A stretch of DNA of 64,000 nt, from NCBI GenBank assembly GCA_945787015.1, contig CALZGM010000016.1:1-64000 (forward strand), read 5' to 3'. Source of the stretch: an uncultured Roseburia sp. Lineage in GTDB: Bacteria > Bacillota > Clostridia > Lachnospirales > Lachnospiraceae. Within the stretch, counting starts at the first letter, position 1. Each line of letters starts with the position of its first letter. Made by a program: the position numbers and the translations under genes. Under the pieces are notes generated by a model that saw only the letters and a list, made by a program, of their open reading frames with translations, was not told the DNA's origin and made no database searches. Below are positions 33,076-42,213 of this stretch, piece by piece.

Positions 33076-34533
33076 CTATTTTTTCACCCTCTTTAATATT
33101 TTAGACATAATCTGATTAAATAAAACAAGAGTCAACTCTTCTTTTGTAATCAGAAGCATTACTACATAAACTGCAAAGAAAAACACTCCTGAAATTAGAA
33201 GCGTCATAAAGTTTCCATAATTCAAATTCCTAACCCAGCACGTTGTAACACATGAAACTAATAGCGCAGATATTATTTTGATAATTTTAATGTTCTTAAA
33301 AGCTTCTCTTACTATACCCTTAAGGGCAATACATTCATATACTAAAACCACCAATTCTGCAACCAGTGTTCCTATGGCGGCTCCAGACGATGCAAATCTT
33401 GGAATAAGTATTGCATTAATAATCAAATCAGCTATAGCTCCTAATATCTCTGCAAATAATACTGTTTTTTCTTTACCTAAAGGTACTAGTATTTGAATTC
33501 CTAGAACATTAGATAAACCAATAATTAATAGGGTTGGCATTATAATTTGCATTGGTACTATTGAATTATCATAAGCTCTACCTGATATGAGCCTTACTCC
33601 TTCTTGTGCATATATAATAAAATATACTGTCATCGGCAAAGAAATTATTAATACGAAGTTCAATGCTTTTTGGGTCAAATTTTTAAAATCATCTAATAAT
33701 TGGTGTTCAATATAATATGAAAGCCTTGGAAGCATAACTACTCCTAATGCAGTCACAACCCTAACCAATACCGACTTTAATTTAACAGCAGCATTATAAA
33801 AACCTACCTCCTCATTATTTCTCATAAATCCTAACATAACAGTATCTAAATTTGTATATACTGTTGTTGCACAGGCCATAGCGAAAAAAATAAATACAGG
33901 TTTTAAATGACGTATAAAATTATATTTTCCAACCGGTTTTAATGAAATATATCTATGTACATTTATAAGATTAAAAATATTTGATATAGAAGCAGCAAAA
34001 ATAGTTAAAGCTCCATAGATTAAATAATCTCCCTCATGATGAATTAATAAAAACATGCCAATAAGTGCTATAAACTTAAAAATGACAGATCTTATTGTAA
34101 TATACGTATACTGTTCTAATGCCTTATATAACCATTCCATACCAATCGAGTTCAAAATGATAGTGGCACTAACAATTATATACAATGTGCTCTCTTGTCT
34201 AATTTTCGGTATCAATATTATAGCTAAAGCTAATGCTATATACACTATGGCATCCATAATTAAATTTATAATTAATAATTCCTGTGCTGTCCTTGTTAAT
34301 TCTTCTTGATTATCTCTTACTTGAGCACACACTCTAATTCCGTATGTTGGTATTCCTAATTGCGCAAACATATCAAAATATGCAATAAGGGAAGTGGCTA
34401 ATGATACCTTACCTGTTCCCGAAGGTAAAAGAATCCTCGAAACATAGGGAAACGATATAAGTGGAAATATAACCGATGATACCGTTAATAAAATATTCAT
34501 AACTGCATTTAACTTTAATGACTTTTGTTTCAT
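33076..34533 (-). CDS. Wzx-type polysaccharide flippase
   Basis: The 485-aa integral membrane protein has about 12-14 hydrophobic helices and the Polysacc_synt start NAVMNILLTVSSVIFPLISFPYVSRILLP. Members of the MOP superfamily flip undecaprenyl-linked oligosaccharide repeats to the outer face of the membrane. It ends one base before glf starts, so translation is probably coupled. A 10-bp stem-loop lies in the gap upstream (34588-34625). Low GC (about 32 percent) fits horizontally acquired polysaccharide genes. Confidence 0.9.
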   Translation of the reverse strand: MKQKSLKLNAVMNILLTVSSVIFPLISFPYVSRILLPSGTGKVSLATSLIAYFDMFAQLGIPTYGIRVCAQVRDNQEELTRTAQELLIINLIMDAIVYIALALAIILIPKIRQESTLYIIVSATIILNSIGMEWLYKALEQYTYITIRSVIFKFIALIGMFLLIHHEGDYLIYGALTIFAASISNIFNLINVHRYISLKPVGKYNFIRHLKPVFIFFAMACATTVYTNLDTVMLGFMRNNEEVGFYNAAVKLKSVLVRVVTALGVVMLPRLSYYIEHQLLDDFKNLTQKALNFVLIISLPMTVYFIIYAQEGVRLISGRAYDNSIVPMQIIMPTLLIIGLSNVLGIQILVPLGKEKTVLFAEILGAIADLIINAILIPRFASSGAAIGTLVAELVVLVYECIALKGIVREAFKNIKIIKIISALLVSCVTTCWVRNLNYGNFMTLLISGVFFFAVYVVMLLITKEELTLVLFNQIMSKILKRVKK

Positions 34534-34587
34534 TTATAATCCTATCGAAAGACCTTTCTTATCAAACAACACCCTTACATATAAACC

Positions 34588-34625
34588 AACTGCCATCTAC
34601 AGCAAAAAATGTGCCGATGGCAGTT
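34588..34625 (-). other. Intercistronic stem-loop
   Basis: AACTGCCATC (34588-34597) pairs perfectly with GATGGCAGTT (34616-34625). It lies in the only large gap (about 220 nt) in the right part of the operon, between dehydratase and flippase genes. No T-run follows, so mRNA processing or stability is as likely as termination. Confidence 0.5.
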
Positions 34626-34754
34626 TAGTTCAAATACTCTTATTATTACGTTGTTTTTTATTATTGGTTTTTTTAGCTAAAATGAGTAGACCAATGCCTA
34701 TGTGATTTGTGATATAAAACACAATTCGAAGCTAATATTCTACCAACCTCAAAA

Positions 34755-35789
34755 TTATCTTGTTAGGAAGCTTTCCCCTTTACCAACTTTTGCTCTCCAA
34801 TAATCAAGGAGATCATGCATAGTTTTCTCAAATGGAATTTCCGGTTCCCACCCAGTATGCGCTTTGAACTTTCTACAATCAGGGACTTGCAAATCTGCAT
34901 CAATCGGGCGAAGTCTCTCCGGATCAGTTACCACTCGAATCTCATCCTTCATTGTAGAATACGAAATCAGAGTATTAAGTGTGTCTCCTACTTCACATGT
35001 GTAAGAGCCACCAATATTATAATACTCACCTGCTACAGGATTTACTGTAACAAGCATGTAATATGCACGAACAGCATCACGTACATCAGCATATGTACGA
35101 AGCGACTTCAAATTACCAACCATAACCTTTGGCTCAATAAGACCAGCTTCAATCATTGCTATCTGCTTTGCAAAAGTAGACTCATGGAATACATCTCCAC
35201 GGCGTGGACCTGTGTGAGTAAACATACGAGTGGTCATAACTGTCATTCCGTATGCTTCAGCATAGTATCTTCCGAGAAGATCTGTCCCCACTTTAGAAAT
35301 AGCATAAGGAGATGCTGGATGAAAAGGACACTCCTCATGAATACCACTTTCAGGTTTCTTTGCGGCTGGAATCTTACCAAACACTTCAGATGAAGCACAC
35401 ACATGAATAACTGGTTTATAATTCTTATCTTCGACCATAGCAAGATGTATCGCCTCCAATAGGCGGCATGTACCAATAATATTAGTATTTAATGTATCAA
35501 TTGGTGCAGTAAAGCTTGTCTGAGGATAACTCTGTGCAGCAAGATGAAAGACATAATCTGGTTTTACTTTATTGATTACTGTGATGAGAGACATCTCATC
35601 ATTCAAATCTGCATAGTCAAAGAAAAGTCTATCTTTTCTATTAACTCTATCCAAAAGATGTGAAACGTTATCTAAAGGAGATCTCCATCTGCAAATGCCA
35701 TAAATATCCCAACCCGTATTCTCAAGTAAGAAGTCAGCAAGATGAGATCCAACCATACCAGTGACACCTGTAATTAATGCTCTTGTCAT
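34755..35789 (-). CDS. GDP-heptose/GDP-mannose 4,6-dehydratase
   Basis: The 344-aa extended SDR begins ALITGVTGMVGSHLADFLL and has FHLAAQSYPQTSF, CASSEVFGKI, catalytic SPYAISKVGTD (Tyr-x3-Lys) and RMFTHTGPRRGD, which match the GDP-mannose 4,6-dehydratase group. In this operon, with GmhA, HddA, HddC-GmhB and a second SDR, the likely substrate is GDP-D-glycero-D-manno-heptose, as for DmhA of Yersinia and Campylobacter. It would give the 6-deoxy-4-keto intermediate. Its start overlaps the reductase stop by 4 nt (ATGA). Confidence 0.82.
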   Translation of the reverse strand: MTRALITGVTGMVGSHLADFLLENTGWDIYGICRWRSPLDNVSHLLDRVNRKDRLFFDYADLNDEMSLITVINKVKPDYVFHLAAQSYPQTSFTAPIDTLNTNIIGTCRLLEAIHLAMVEDKNYKPVIHVCASSEVFGKIPAAKKPESGIHEECPFHPASPYAISKVGTDLLGRYYAEAYGMTVMTTRMFTHTGPRRGDVFHESTFAKQIAMIEAGLIEPKVMVGNLKSLRTYADVRDAVRAYYMLVTVNPVAGEYYNIGGSYTCEVGDTLNTLISYSTMKDEIRVVTDPERLRPIDADLQVPDCRKFKAHTGWEPEIPFEKTMHDLLDYWRAKVGKGESFLTR

Positions 35790-36673
35790 TTTTCTATTCC
35801 TCCATTTCCAAACAAATCAATTTCCACAAGTTCTTTTTTTATTTTTTCTGTAAAAGTGTTATCTTCTAAAATCTTGTATTTTTGAATGTACAAGCTCTTC
35901 ATTTGAGTAATCTTAGGTCTATTCTGATAAAAATCATCACCAGGTGACGTAATTATATATTTCAACCTATTTCCTAGATGCCGATTTAACTCGTCAGCTA
36001 TTCTCACACGACTAACCAATTCTTTCCCTGCAACATTTAAGGCAAATGGTTCATATTCATTCCAATGCTGTATAAACCATGACACAACATCTACTACATC
36101 ACTGACTACAATCACATTTCTATAAAATGGATGAAAAATATCTGCCATTTCTCCGCTCTTTATACAAGACAAGCAGTATGAAACAAATCTATCTTTTTCC
36201 GATGCAACATACGATAGTCTAATCGCTTTGAAGTTTGGGTTACCTTTAAACTCGTCTTCTACAGCCTTCTTCATTCGACCATATGGTGTTTCAGCTTTTG
36301 TTTCTGAGTTCTCATCATAAATCATTCCCGGAACATTTCCAAAAACTGCATCACTTGAAAAAAACAAAACTTTACATCCTCTTAAAATAGCTTCTCGGAT
36401 AAAATATGTTGTTCCAATAACATTAATATTCCAACATTGTTCAAAATCTTTTGCACATTTATCAGGTCCAGATACAGCAGCAGTAAATACAATATAGTCA
36501 ATACTATCTAAAACTGAATAATCAAATTTTTCTGGTTTTTGCAAATTAAGAAAAGCATCTGCCGATTCATTTTGGTCAATTTTCAAGACCTTACTAACAA
36601 AAGACTCACTTTTGAGCCTCTTCAAAAGATAACCTGCTATATATCCGGAACTTCCTACAATTGCTATATTCAT
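35786..36673 (-). CDS. NAD-dependent epimerase/reductase (SDR), probable GDP-6-deoxy-4-ketoheptose reductase
   Basis: The 295-aa SDR starts NIAIVGSSGYIAGYLLKRL and has YIVFTAAVSGPDKCA, SSDAVFGNVPG and TPYGRMKKAVEDEF (Tyr-x3-Lys type). It is RmlD/DmhB-like in size. Placed between GmhA (3 nt upstream) and the dehydratase (4-nt overlap), it most likely reduces the 4-keto group to give GDP-6-deoxy-heptose. Stereochemistry cannot be read from sequence. Alternative: an epimerase for another sugar of the repeat. Confidence 0.7.
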   Translation of the reverse strand: MNIAIVGSSGYIAGYLLKRLKSESFVSKVLKIDQNESADAFLNLQKPEKFDYSVLDSIDYIVFTAAVSGPDKCAKDFEQCWNINVIGTTYFIREAILRGCKVLFFSSDAVFGNVPGMIYDENSETKAETPYGRMKKAVEDEFKGNPNFKAIRLSYVASEKDRFVSYCLSCIKSGEMADIFHPFYRNVIVVSDVVDVVSWFIQHWNEYEPFALNVAGKELVSRVRIADELNRHLGNRLKYIITSPGDDFYQNRPKITQMKSLYIQKYKILEDNTFTEKIKKELVEIDLFGNGGIEK

Positions 36674-36676
36674 GTT

Positions 36677-37330
36677 TTATTCCTTTCCAAAAAACCTATC
36701 CTCGAGCATTAAGCACAGACAATGATAAACCGGAAGATGTAATTCCTGAATCATATAGGTTTCATTTTCAGGTACTTTAATAGCCACATCAGCAACTTGC
36801 GCAAGTTCGCCACCTTTTGCTCCCGTAAGTCCTATTACTTTAATACCAAGAGCTCTTGCCACAACTGTTGCACTCATGACATTTTTACTATTTCCTGAAG
36901 TAGAAATTCCAAAGAACACATCGCCTGGTCTACCAAAACCATACAACTGCTGAGCAAACACACCAAGGCCATCAACATCATTTATATAAGCAGTGGAAAG
37001 TGCCTCGTGAGCAACAAGTGGAATAGCCATTAATCCTCTTTCAAGATTCTTAGCGAGGCTTTCTCCTCTCTCCTCATCTATCTCCTTTAACTTCTCAGCA
37101 AACTCTTGAGTAACAGGTCTCGGCGTCTTGAAACGTTTCATTAACTCTCCAGCAATATGCTCAGAGTCTGCTGCTGAACCACCATTTCCAGCTATCAGGA
37201 GCTTTCCATCATTTTCATAAGATTCTTCCATAATAAGATATGCACTCTCTATATCTTGAACGCACCGACTTAATACAGGATATCTCTCAATCAGCAAATC
37301 AATGTGCTTTTGTATTCTTCCTTCTAACAT
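36677..37330 (-). CDS. gmhA: Sedoheptulose-7-phosphate isomerase
   Basis: The 217-aa SIS-domain enzyme converts sedoheptulose 7-phosphate to D-glycero-D-manno-heptose 7-phosphate. Motifs: LIAGNGGSAADSEHIAGELMKRF (GmhA signature), ISTSGNSKNVMSATVVAR, IGLTGAKGGELAQVADVAI, and the C-terminal MIQELHLPVYHCLCLMLED with the conserved Gln-Glu-x-His. Length is slightly longer than E. coli GmhA (192 aa) because of an insert near residues 70-95. It is spaced 2 nt from hddA. Confidence 0.92.
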   Translation of the reverse strand: MLEGRIQKHIDLLIERYPVLSRCVQDIESAYLIMEESYENDGKLLIAGNGGSAADSEHIAGELMKRFKTPRPVTQEFAEKLKEIDEERGESLAKNLERGLMAIPLVAHEALSTAYINDVDGLGVFAQQLYGFGRPGDVFFGISTSGNSKNVMSATVVARALGIKVIGLTGAKGGELAQVADVAIKVPENETYMIQELHLPVYHCLCLMLEDRFFGKE

Positions 37331-37332
37331 AT

Positions 37333-38343
37333 TTATTCCTCAACTCTTAACTCAAATTCCTCTGGACAGTAATGAATAACTCTTGTCCCACCATCTTCAA
37401 ATCTGAATGGTATGTACATCAGCTCTTTCATTGCCTCTCTTACTGCCTTTTGTTTCTCTGGTTGAACATAGAAAATCAAGAAACCTCCGCCGCCTGCTCC
37501 AAGTAGTTTTCCTCCAAGTGCACCTGCAGCAATTCCTTTTTCATATAATCCATCAATACTATTTGTACTTATTGATTCACCTGTCCCCTTTTTCAATTTC
37601 CACGTGGTATCAAGAAGTCGCCCAAAATCATCTAAATCTCTAGACTTATCTGTGAGAACAGATTCAGCTTCATCAACTAATTCGTATATTTTCTTTAGTT
37701 TTGCTCTTTTATCTTCTGTTCCGATAACATTGTTTGCTTTCTGAACTTCAGAAGAGAAACGAGTAAAACCTGTGAAGAACATCATTAGATTATTATTAAG
37801 CTGGCGTTTTCTTTCTGGACTAATAATAACTGGTAAAACCTCATAGCCATCAGTTCCAAAATTAATTCTATTAAATCCACCGAACGAAGCTGCTATTTGA
37901 TCTTGCCAACCACCAGCTTCGTTACAAAGAACTCGTTCAAGATAAATCGCTTCATCTGCCAGTTTCTTTTTATCAACGTATTTACCTTTTAATGAATAGA
38001 ATGCATTTAGCATACCTACGGCAAAAGAGCTGCTGGTTCCTAATCCAGAACGCGCAGGGAGATCTGATTCATAAGTCAAACGCAACTCATGCATATCTAG
38101 CATTCTCATTCCCTCGCGTATTAAAGGATGGTTTATTTCCTCGTATGAATTAACATATTCCATTTTTGAATAGGTTAAATGAGTTTTATAATCAAAAAAT
38201 CTCGGCAAGTGTCTAACTGTTACATAACAATATTTGTCAAATGTAGTTGAAAGAACTGCGCCACTATTTTCTCTAAAGTAATCTTGCATATCAGTTCCTC
38301 CGCCAAAAAAAGACATACGGAACGGTGTTTTAGTAATTATCAT
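37333..38343 (-). CDS. hddA: D-glycero-alpha-D-manno-heptose-7-phosphate kinase
   Basis: The 336-aa GHMP kinase starts TKTPFRMSFFGGGTDMQDYF and has the phosphate loop LPARSGLGTSSSFAVGMLNAF and the C-terminal KLLGAGGGGFLIFY. This matches HddA, which makes D-glycero-alpha-D-manno-heptose 1,7-bisphosphate on the GDP-heptose branch. Adjacent GmhA and downstream HddC-GmhB support it over mevalonate or galactose kinases. The start overlaps the polymerase stop by 4 nt. Confidence 0.9.
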   Translation of the reverse strand: MIITKTPFRMSFFGGGTDMQDYFRENSGAVLSTTFDKYCYVTVRHLPRFFDYKTHLTYSKMEYVNSYEEINHPLIREGMRMLDMHELRLTYESDLPARSGLGTSSSFAVGMLNAFYSLKGKYVDKKKLADEAIYLERVLCNEAGGWQDQIAASFGGFNRINFGTDGYEVLPVIISPERKRQLNNNLMMFFTGFTRFSSEVQKANNVIGTEDKRAKLKKIYELVDEAESVLTDKSRDLDDFGRLLDTTWKLKKGTGESISTNSIDGLYEKGIAAGALGGKLLGAGGGGFLIFYVQPEKQKAVREAMKELMYIPFRFEDGGTRVIHYCPEEFELRVEE

Positions 38344-39587
38344 TGTGTTTCCCCATAATTTCTATTTGATTGAATTTTTCGGTTAAGAAGCATAAGAACT
38401 ATAAATATTGCCATATTTGTATACGTAACAATTGTTATAAAAAACATTACTAAAAATAACGCTTCAAAAGCCAACGCCGAATAATCTTTTTGGCTTAGAG
38501 AAGCTTTAATACCGCGAAAAGCACTTATAAAGTAAAAAGCCCCAAAACAAATCCCTCCATCAGATAAAAGCTGCATAATCGAATTGCTAAATCCCCTATT
38601 ATTAGAACGAAATCCTGACATATATTTTTGAATATGCTCTAAATTTTCAAGGCCATTTCCAAAAAACATATTATCTTTCCAAGAAAGAAAACCTGCTATA
38701 AAATCATCCATGCGAGTACCACCCGATGCAGTCTCCAATTTATTGAAAAAAATAATCCATACAGCAACCAATGCTATAAAAACAACAAAAAGCGCCATAA
38801 ACTTAAGCATAACCTTTGTTTTTGTGTTTGGTTTAAAAATTATTATTTTCAAACACAAAACAAGAAGCAATATAATATATCCTGTTGTGCACACAGTCGT
38901 TAAAATTGCAATGCAGTAAATCGTCCTAATAATCCAAGACTTTCCCCTTAGAATATACTCATATCCAATAAGCCCAATGCAAAATACAAAAGAACACATA
39001 GGAGCTTCAGTAAAAAATGCACAATTTCTTATCAACACTTTACCCGTAAATAAGCTATATGCTGTTTGCGGTTCAAAATAAATATAATAATACCCTTTTA
39101 CATTTCTTTCATTCCATTCTGAATACATCTGTAAATTAGGTTCGATAATAGAAAGCTGCGAACCAGCTACCCAAAAAATCAATGATATAAGAATAATAAT
39201 TAAAATAATTCTATGTAATTTGGTAAAAACTCTTATAATATCCTCATTTGAATTAATACAGCCAGCAATAAATAAAATGATAGAAAAAATAGCGACATCT
39301 AATCTAAACAAACCATCTGCATTATAACCAGTAATTAAAAATATGATAAAAAGAAATATTGATATAACAATCCAAAGAAATATTGCATTTACTGTATCCT
39401 TTATTCTGATTATAGGACTAAAAAGCACACAACCAACTGCACCTATAACTAATAGAACAATATTTATATATGTAAAATAATTTCTTATACCAGTTGAATA
39501 AGACCAGATGGTTCTGCAATGAAGAATTAACGCAACTACCAACAAATATTCAAAGATATTGTATATTGTTGATTTTTTGATTGTCAT
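38340..39587 (-). CDS. Wzy-like polysaccharide polymerase
   Basis: The 415-aa protein is a multi-spanning membrane protein with about ten to twelve helices, a long outside loop at about residues 150-190 (QLSIIEPNLQMYSEWNERN and YFEPQTAYSLFTG) and a late segment FFGNGLENLEHIQKYM with SNNRGFSNSIMQLLSDGG. This plan is typical of O-antigen/EPS polymerases, which are too diverse for a sharper call. It joins repeat units outside the membrane. GCAGGAGG precedes the ATG. It is very low in GC. Confidence 0.78.
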   Translation of the reverse strand: MTIKKSTIYNIFEYLLVVALILHCRTIWSYSTGIRNYFTYINIVLLVIGAVGCVLFSPIIRIKDTVNAIFLWIVISIFLFIIFLITGYNADGLFRLDVAIFSIILFIAGCINSNEDIIRVFTKLHRIILIIILISLIFWVAGSQLSIIEPNLQMYSEWNERNVKGYYYIYFEPQTAYSLFTGKVLIRNCAFFTEAPMCSFVFCIGLIGYEYILRGKSWIIRTIYCIAILTTVCTTGYIILLLVLCLKIIIFKPNTKTKVMLKFMALFVVFIALVAVWIIFFNKLETASGGTRMDDFIAGFLSWKDNMFFGNGLENLEHIQKYMSGFRSNNRGFSNSIMQLLSDGGICFGAFYFISAFRGIKASLSQKDYSALAFEALFLVMFFITIVTYTNMAIFIVLMLLNRKIQSNRNYGETQ

Positions 39588-39618
39588 TCTTTATCCTCCT
39601 GCTTTTTTGTTCAATTCA

Positions 39619-40596
39619 CTACTTATAATGCTTTATAATTACTTTTTGGACAATTCGATAAAAAAAATATTTTGTACATCTTAGCAATTGTATTAAACGT
39701 CCAATTTTACCAGTTTCTGTCATCATGTTATAAACATCAATGTTATGAGACTTTATTAAATTGTCAAATTCTATAAACTCATTTTTTGAGTCATCTTTAA
39801 GCATGATGACTCTTGCTACAACATTAGAATTCTGAGCAACATATTTTTTAATATACCCATAATTTATAGAGTTTTTAGAATTAGTACAAAAATCCAGCAA
39901 ACGTTTTTCTATCATATACAATTTATCTAAGTTTCTAACCATAGATTGTGCGCTTATTGTTTGACCATTATTTCCTAAGCGGTAACAATATACCGGAAAA
40001 TTCACATACGAAACTATTTTGACTAAAATAATAGGTTCAATGCTATATATCGCATCAGTATAAAAAATGTGTTCAGGCAACTTTAGCCCACATTTTTTTA
40101 AAATTGACGTTTTATAACAAATAGCATGCATTCCTATCCAATCATTTTGTCTACTCATACTGTCTACATTACTATTAACTATAATATGGCTCTGCTCAAC
40201 TACTAGCTTTTTATTATCCCCATTCACTCGATAGTATGGTATTATAACGATATCACTTTCATTTGATTTCAAAAAATGAACCAATTTTACAATTCCATCT
40301 TTTTCAAACCAGTCATCACCATCTAATAACTTAAAAAATTTACCAGTTGCATGCTCAATGCTATAATTCACTGTAGATCCGTATCCACCATTTTCTTTAT
40401 GAATCGCATGTATACTATTTGGGAATTTTTCTTCATAATTTTTCGCAATACTCAAAGTATTGTCCTTGCCCCCATCGTCTATAATAAAAATTTCCAAATC
40501 GTCAATAATGTCTGGATTCAAAAGTGACGAGAGCGTTTCTTCAATATAACTTTCTACATTATAAGCAGCAATTGATATAGTCAATATTTTTTCCAT
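39619..40596 (-). CDS. Family 2 glycosyltransferase
   Basis: The 325-aa GT-A fold enzyme starts LTISIAAYNVESYIEETLSSL and has IFIIDDGGKDNTLSIA, ENGGYGSTVNYSIEHATGKFFKLLD and the metal-binding GDDWFEKDG. WIGMHAICYKTSIL is the acceptor side. It transfers a nucleotide-activated sugar to the lipid-linked repeat. Sugar specificity is not readable. Low GC matches its neighbours. Confidence 0.88.
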   Translation of the reverse strand: MEKILTISIAAYNVESYIEETLSSLLNPDIIDDLEIFIIDDGGKDNTLSIAKNYEEKFPNSIHAIHKENGGYGSTVNYSIEHATGKFFKLLDGDDWFEKDGIVKLVHFLKSNESDIVIIPYYRVNGDNKKLVVEQSHIIVNSNVDSMSRQNDWIGMHAICYKTSILKKCGLKLPEHIFYTDAIYSIEPIILVKIVSYVNFPVYCYRLGNNGQTISAQSMVRNLDKLYMIEKRLLDFCTNSKNSINYGYIKKYVAQNSNVVARVIMLKDDSKNEFIEFDNLIKSHNIDVYNMMTETGKIGRLIQLLRCTKYFFYRIVQKVIIKHYK

Positions 40597-40618
40597 TATC
40601 CAAAACCTTTCTTGCTTA

Positions 40619-41146
40619 TTATCTAAAGAAATACTTATTACTCATACGGACGACATCTATATTTCTCTCCTTTACAAAAACTGCAGGATTCCCACAATAT
40701 ACGGACTTTTTCTGAGTTTCTCCCTTAAAAACAGAGTTTGCTCCTATAACAGAATAATCTGCCACTAGCTAACCAGGCAGAATTACAGCATTAGCACATA
40801 TCCATACTCCATCACCAATAATTGTTTTCTTTGAATATGCTTCAAATTGTTCTGAATTTATTCTGTGACTAGCACTATAGACATATGAAGCATATGAAAT
40901 AGAACAATTATTACCAATAATGATACCGCCCCTTCCATCTATTACACATTTTTCATTTATTACAGTAGAATTGCCAATTTCTATCTTCCACGGTGAAAAA
41001 ATAGTAACTCTCATATTAATCCTTGAATTCTTACCAATTTTCATTCCACATAAGATATACATATACTTTCTAATTGTCCAACTAGGAATATACGCAATAA
41101 AATAGTTCACAAAACAATATGCTAAATCATATAATAATTTTTTCAT
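40619..41146 (-). pseudogene. Left-handed beta-helix acetyltransferase with in-frame stop
   Basis: Codons 1-125 give MKIGKNSRINMRVTIF, INEKCVIDGRGGIIIGNNCSI and YSKKTIIGDGVWICANAVILPG: hexapeptide repeats of a WcaF/maltose-acetyltransferase-like enzyme. A TAG at 40769-40771 then interrupts. The same frame continues without shift through VADYSVIGANSVFKGE and YCGNPAVFVKER to a stop at 40619-40621, which is the normal end of the family. Only this stop codon separates it from a full gene. O-acetylation of the polymer is probably lost unless the stop is suppressed. Confidence 0.85.
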
Positions 41147-41148
41147 AC

Positions 41149-42213
41149 TTAATTCCTTGTGTTAACGATTTTCTTAAACTCATTCAAGTAATCCTTGCAA
41201 AAATGTGAAATTTCAAATTCATCTTTCAAGTAAGAGTATCCAATCTCCCCCATTTTTTTTCTGCGCATAGGATCATCAACTAACTCATCTATGGCTTTTG
41301 CTAATTCTATTGGATTATTCTTTTCTACTACTAATCCTCCATCACTTACGTATTCAGGGAATACGCCTGCATCACTCGATATAACTGGCTTTTTAAAAGA
41401 AAATGCTTGAATAACTGTTGATGTACCAGTTGCATCCCTATAAGGCATTACCACAACCTTTGATTGTTGTATCATTTCTGCTAATTTATCGTCTGGGACA
41501 AATTCATTAATAAAAGTAACATTTGTATCTTTTCCAACTTCAAAATATGGTTTCCCCTTTCCAACTATTAAGCATGAATATTTTTTAGAAGTATATTTTA
41601 ACGCATCTAATAAAATATCAATACCTTTGTAATACTCAATCCTTCCAAAAAAGATAATGTCATACTTCTCATCTGTGTCAATCAAATCATTGTTTATTAA
41701 ATTGCTTAATGCCGCAAACTTTCTAGAAAAGATTTTATCTGAATCCACATTATATGTTTCTATTAACTCCTGTTTTAATCTTTTTCCAGAAACAAAAATC
41801 TTATCACAGTACTTAAAATACAATTTTTTTTGTATTTCAGAAACTATACGTTCGGTTATTTTAGTTCCTGAGTGTGGAACAGGATTATGAATCTGAACTG
41901 CTAATGGATAGTAAGACGCATACTTAATTAATGGAATATTATTTGGATGCGGCGAAAAGAACAGTATTAAATCTGGCTTCACCTGATCAATAAATCTTTT
42001 TGCCTTAATTACCTTTGATAATGATAAGTAACTCCATGGTTCTTTTCTTCTATAATGTAAATGCAAAACATTAGCAGTTCCTAAAGACTCATCCTGAACA
42101 TTATCATTTGTAATACAATAAACATCTGACAGTTTTGTCCACTCATGGCAATATTCCTCAAACATTTCTTTTAAGAGTCCAGTTGTCCTTAAACTAATAA
42201 TTAATAATTTCAT
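41149..42213 (-). CDS. Family 4 glycosyltransferase
   Basis: The 354-aa GT-B enzyme has an N-terminal acceptor domain (VKPDLILFFSPHPNNIPLI) and a C-terminal donor domain (DIIFFGRIEYYKGIDILLDAL, CLIVGKGKPY, VVVMPYRDATGTSTVIQAFSF, then SSDAGVFPEYVSDGGLVV with the donor-binding Glu pair). It adds a sugar from an NDP donor. Its start overlaps the glf stop by 4 nt, so the two are translationally coupled; a galactofuranose role is possible but not shown. Confidence 0.88.
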   Translation of the reverse strand: MKLLIISLRTTGLLKEMFEEYCHEWTKLSDVYCITNDNVQDESLGTANVLHLHYRRKEPWSYLSLSKVIKAKRFIDQVKPDLILFFSPHPNNIPLIKYASYYPLAVQIHNPVPHSGTKITERIVSEIQKKLYFKYCDKIFVSGKRLKQELIETYNVDSDKIFSRKFAALSNLINNDLIDTDEKYDIIFFGRIEYYKGIDILLDALKYTSKKYSCLIVGKGKPYFEVGKDTNVTFINEFVPDDKLAEMIQQSKVVVMPYRDATGTSTVIQAFSFKKPVISSDAGVFPEYVSDGGLVVEKNNPIELAKAIDELVDDPMRRKKMGEIGYSYLKDEFEISHFCKDYLNEFKKIVNTRN

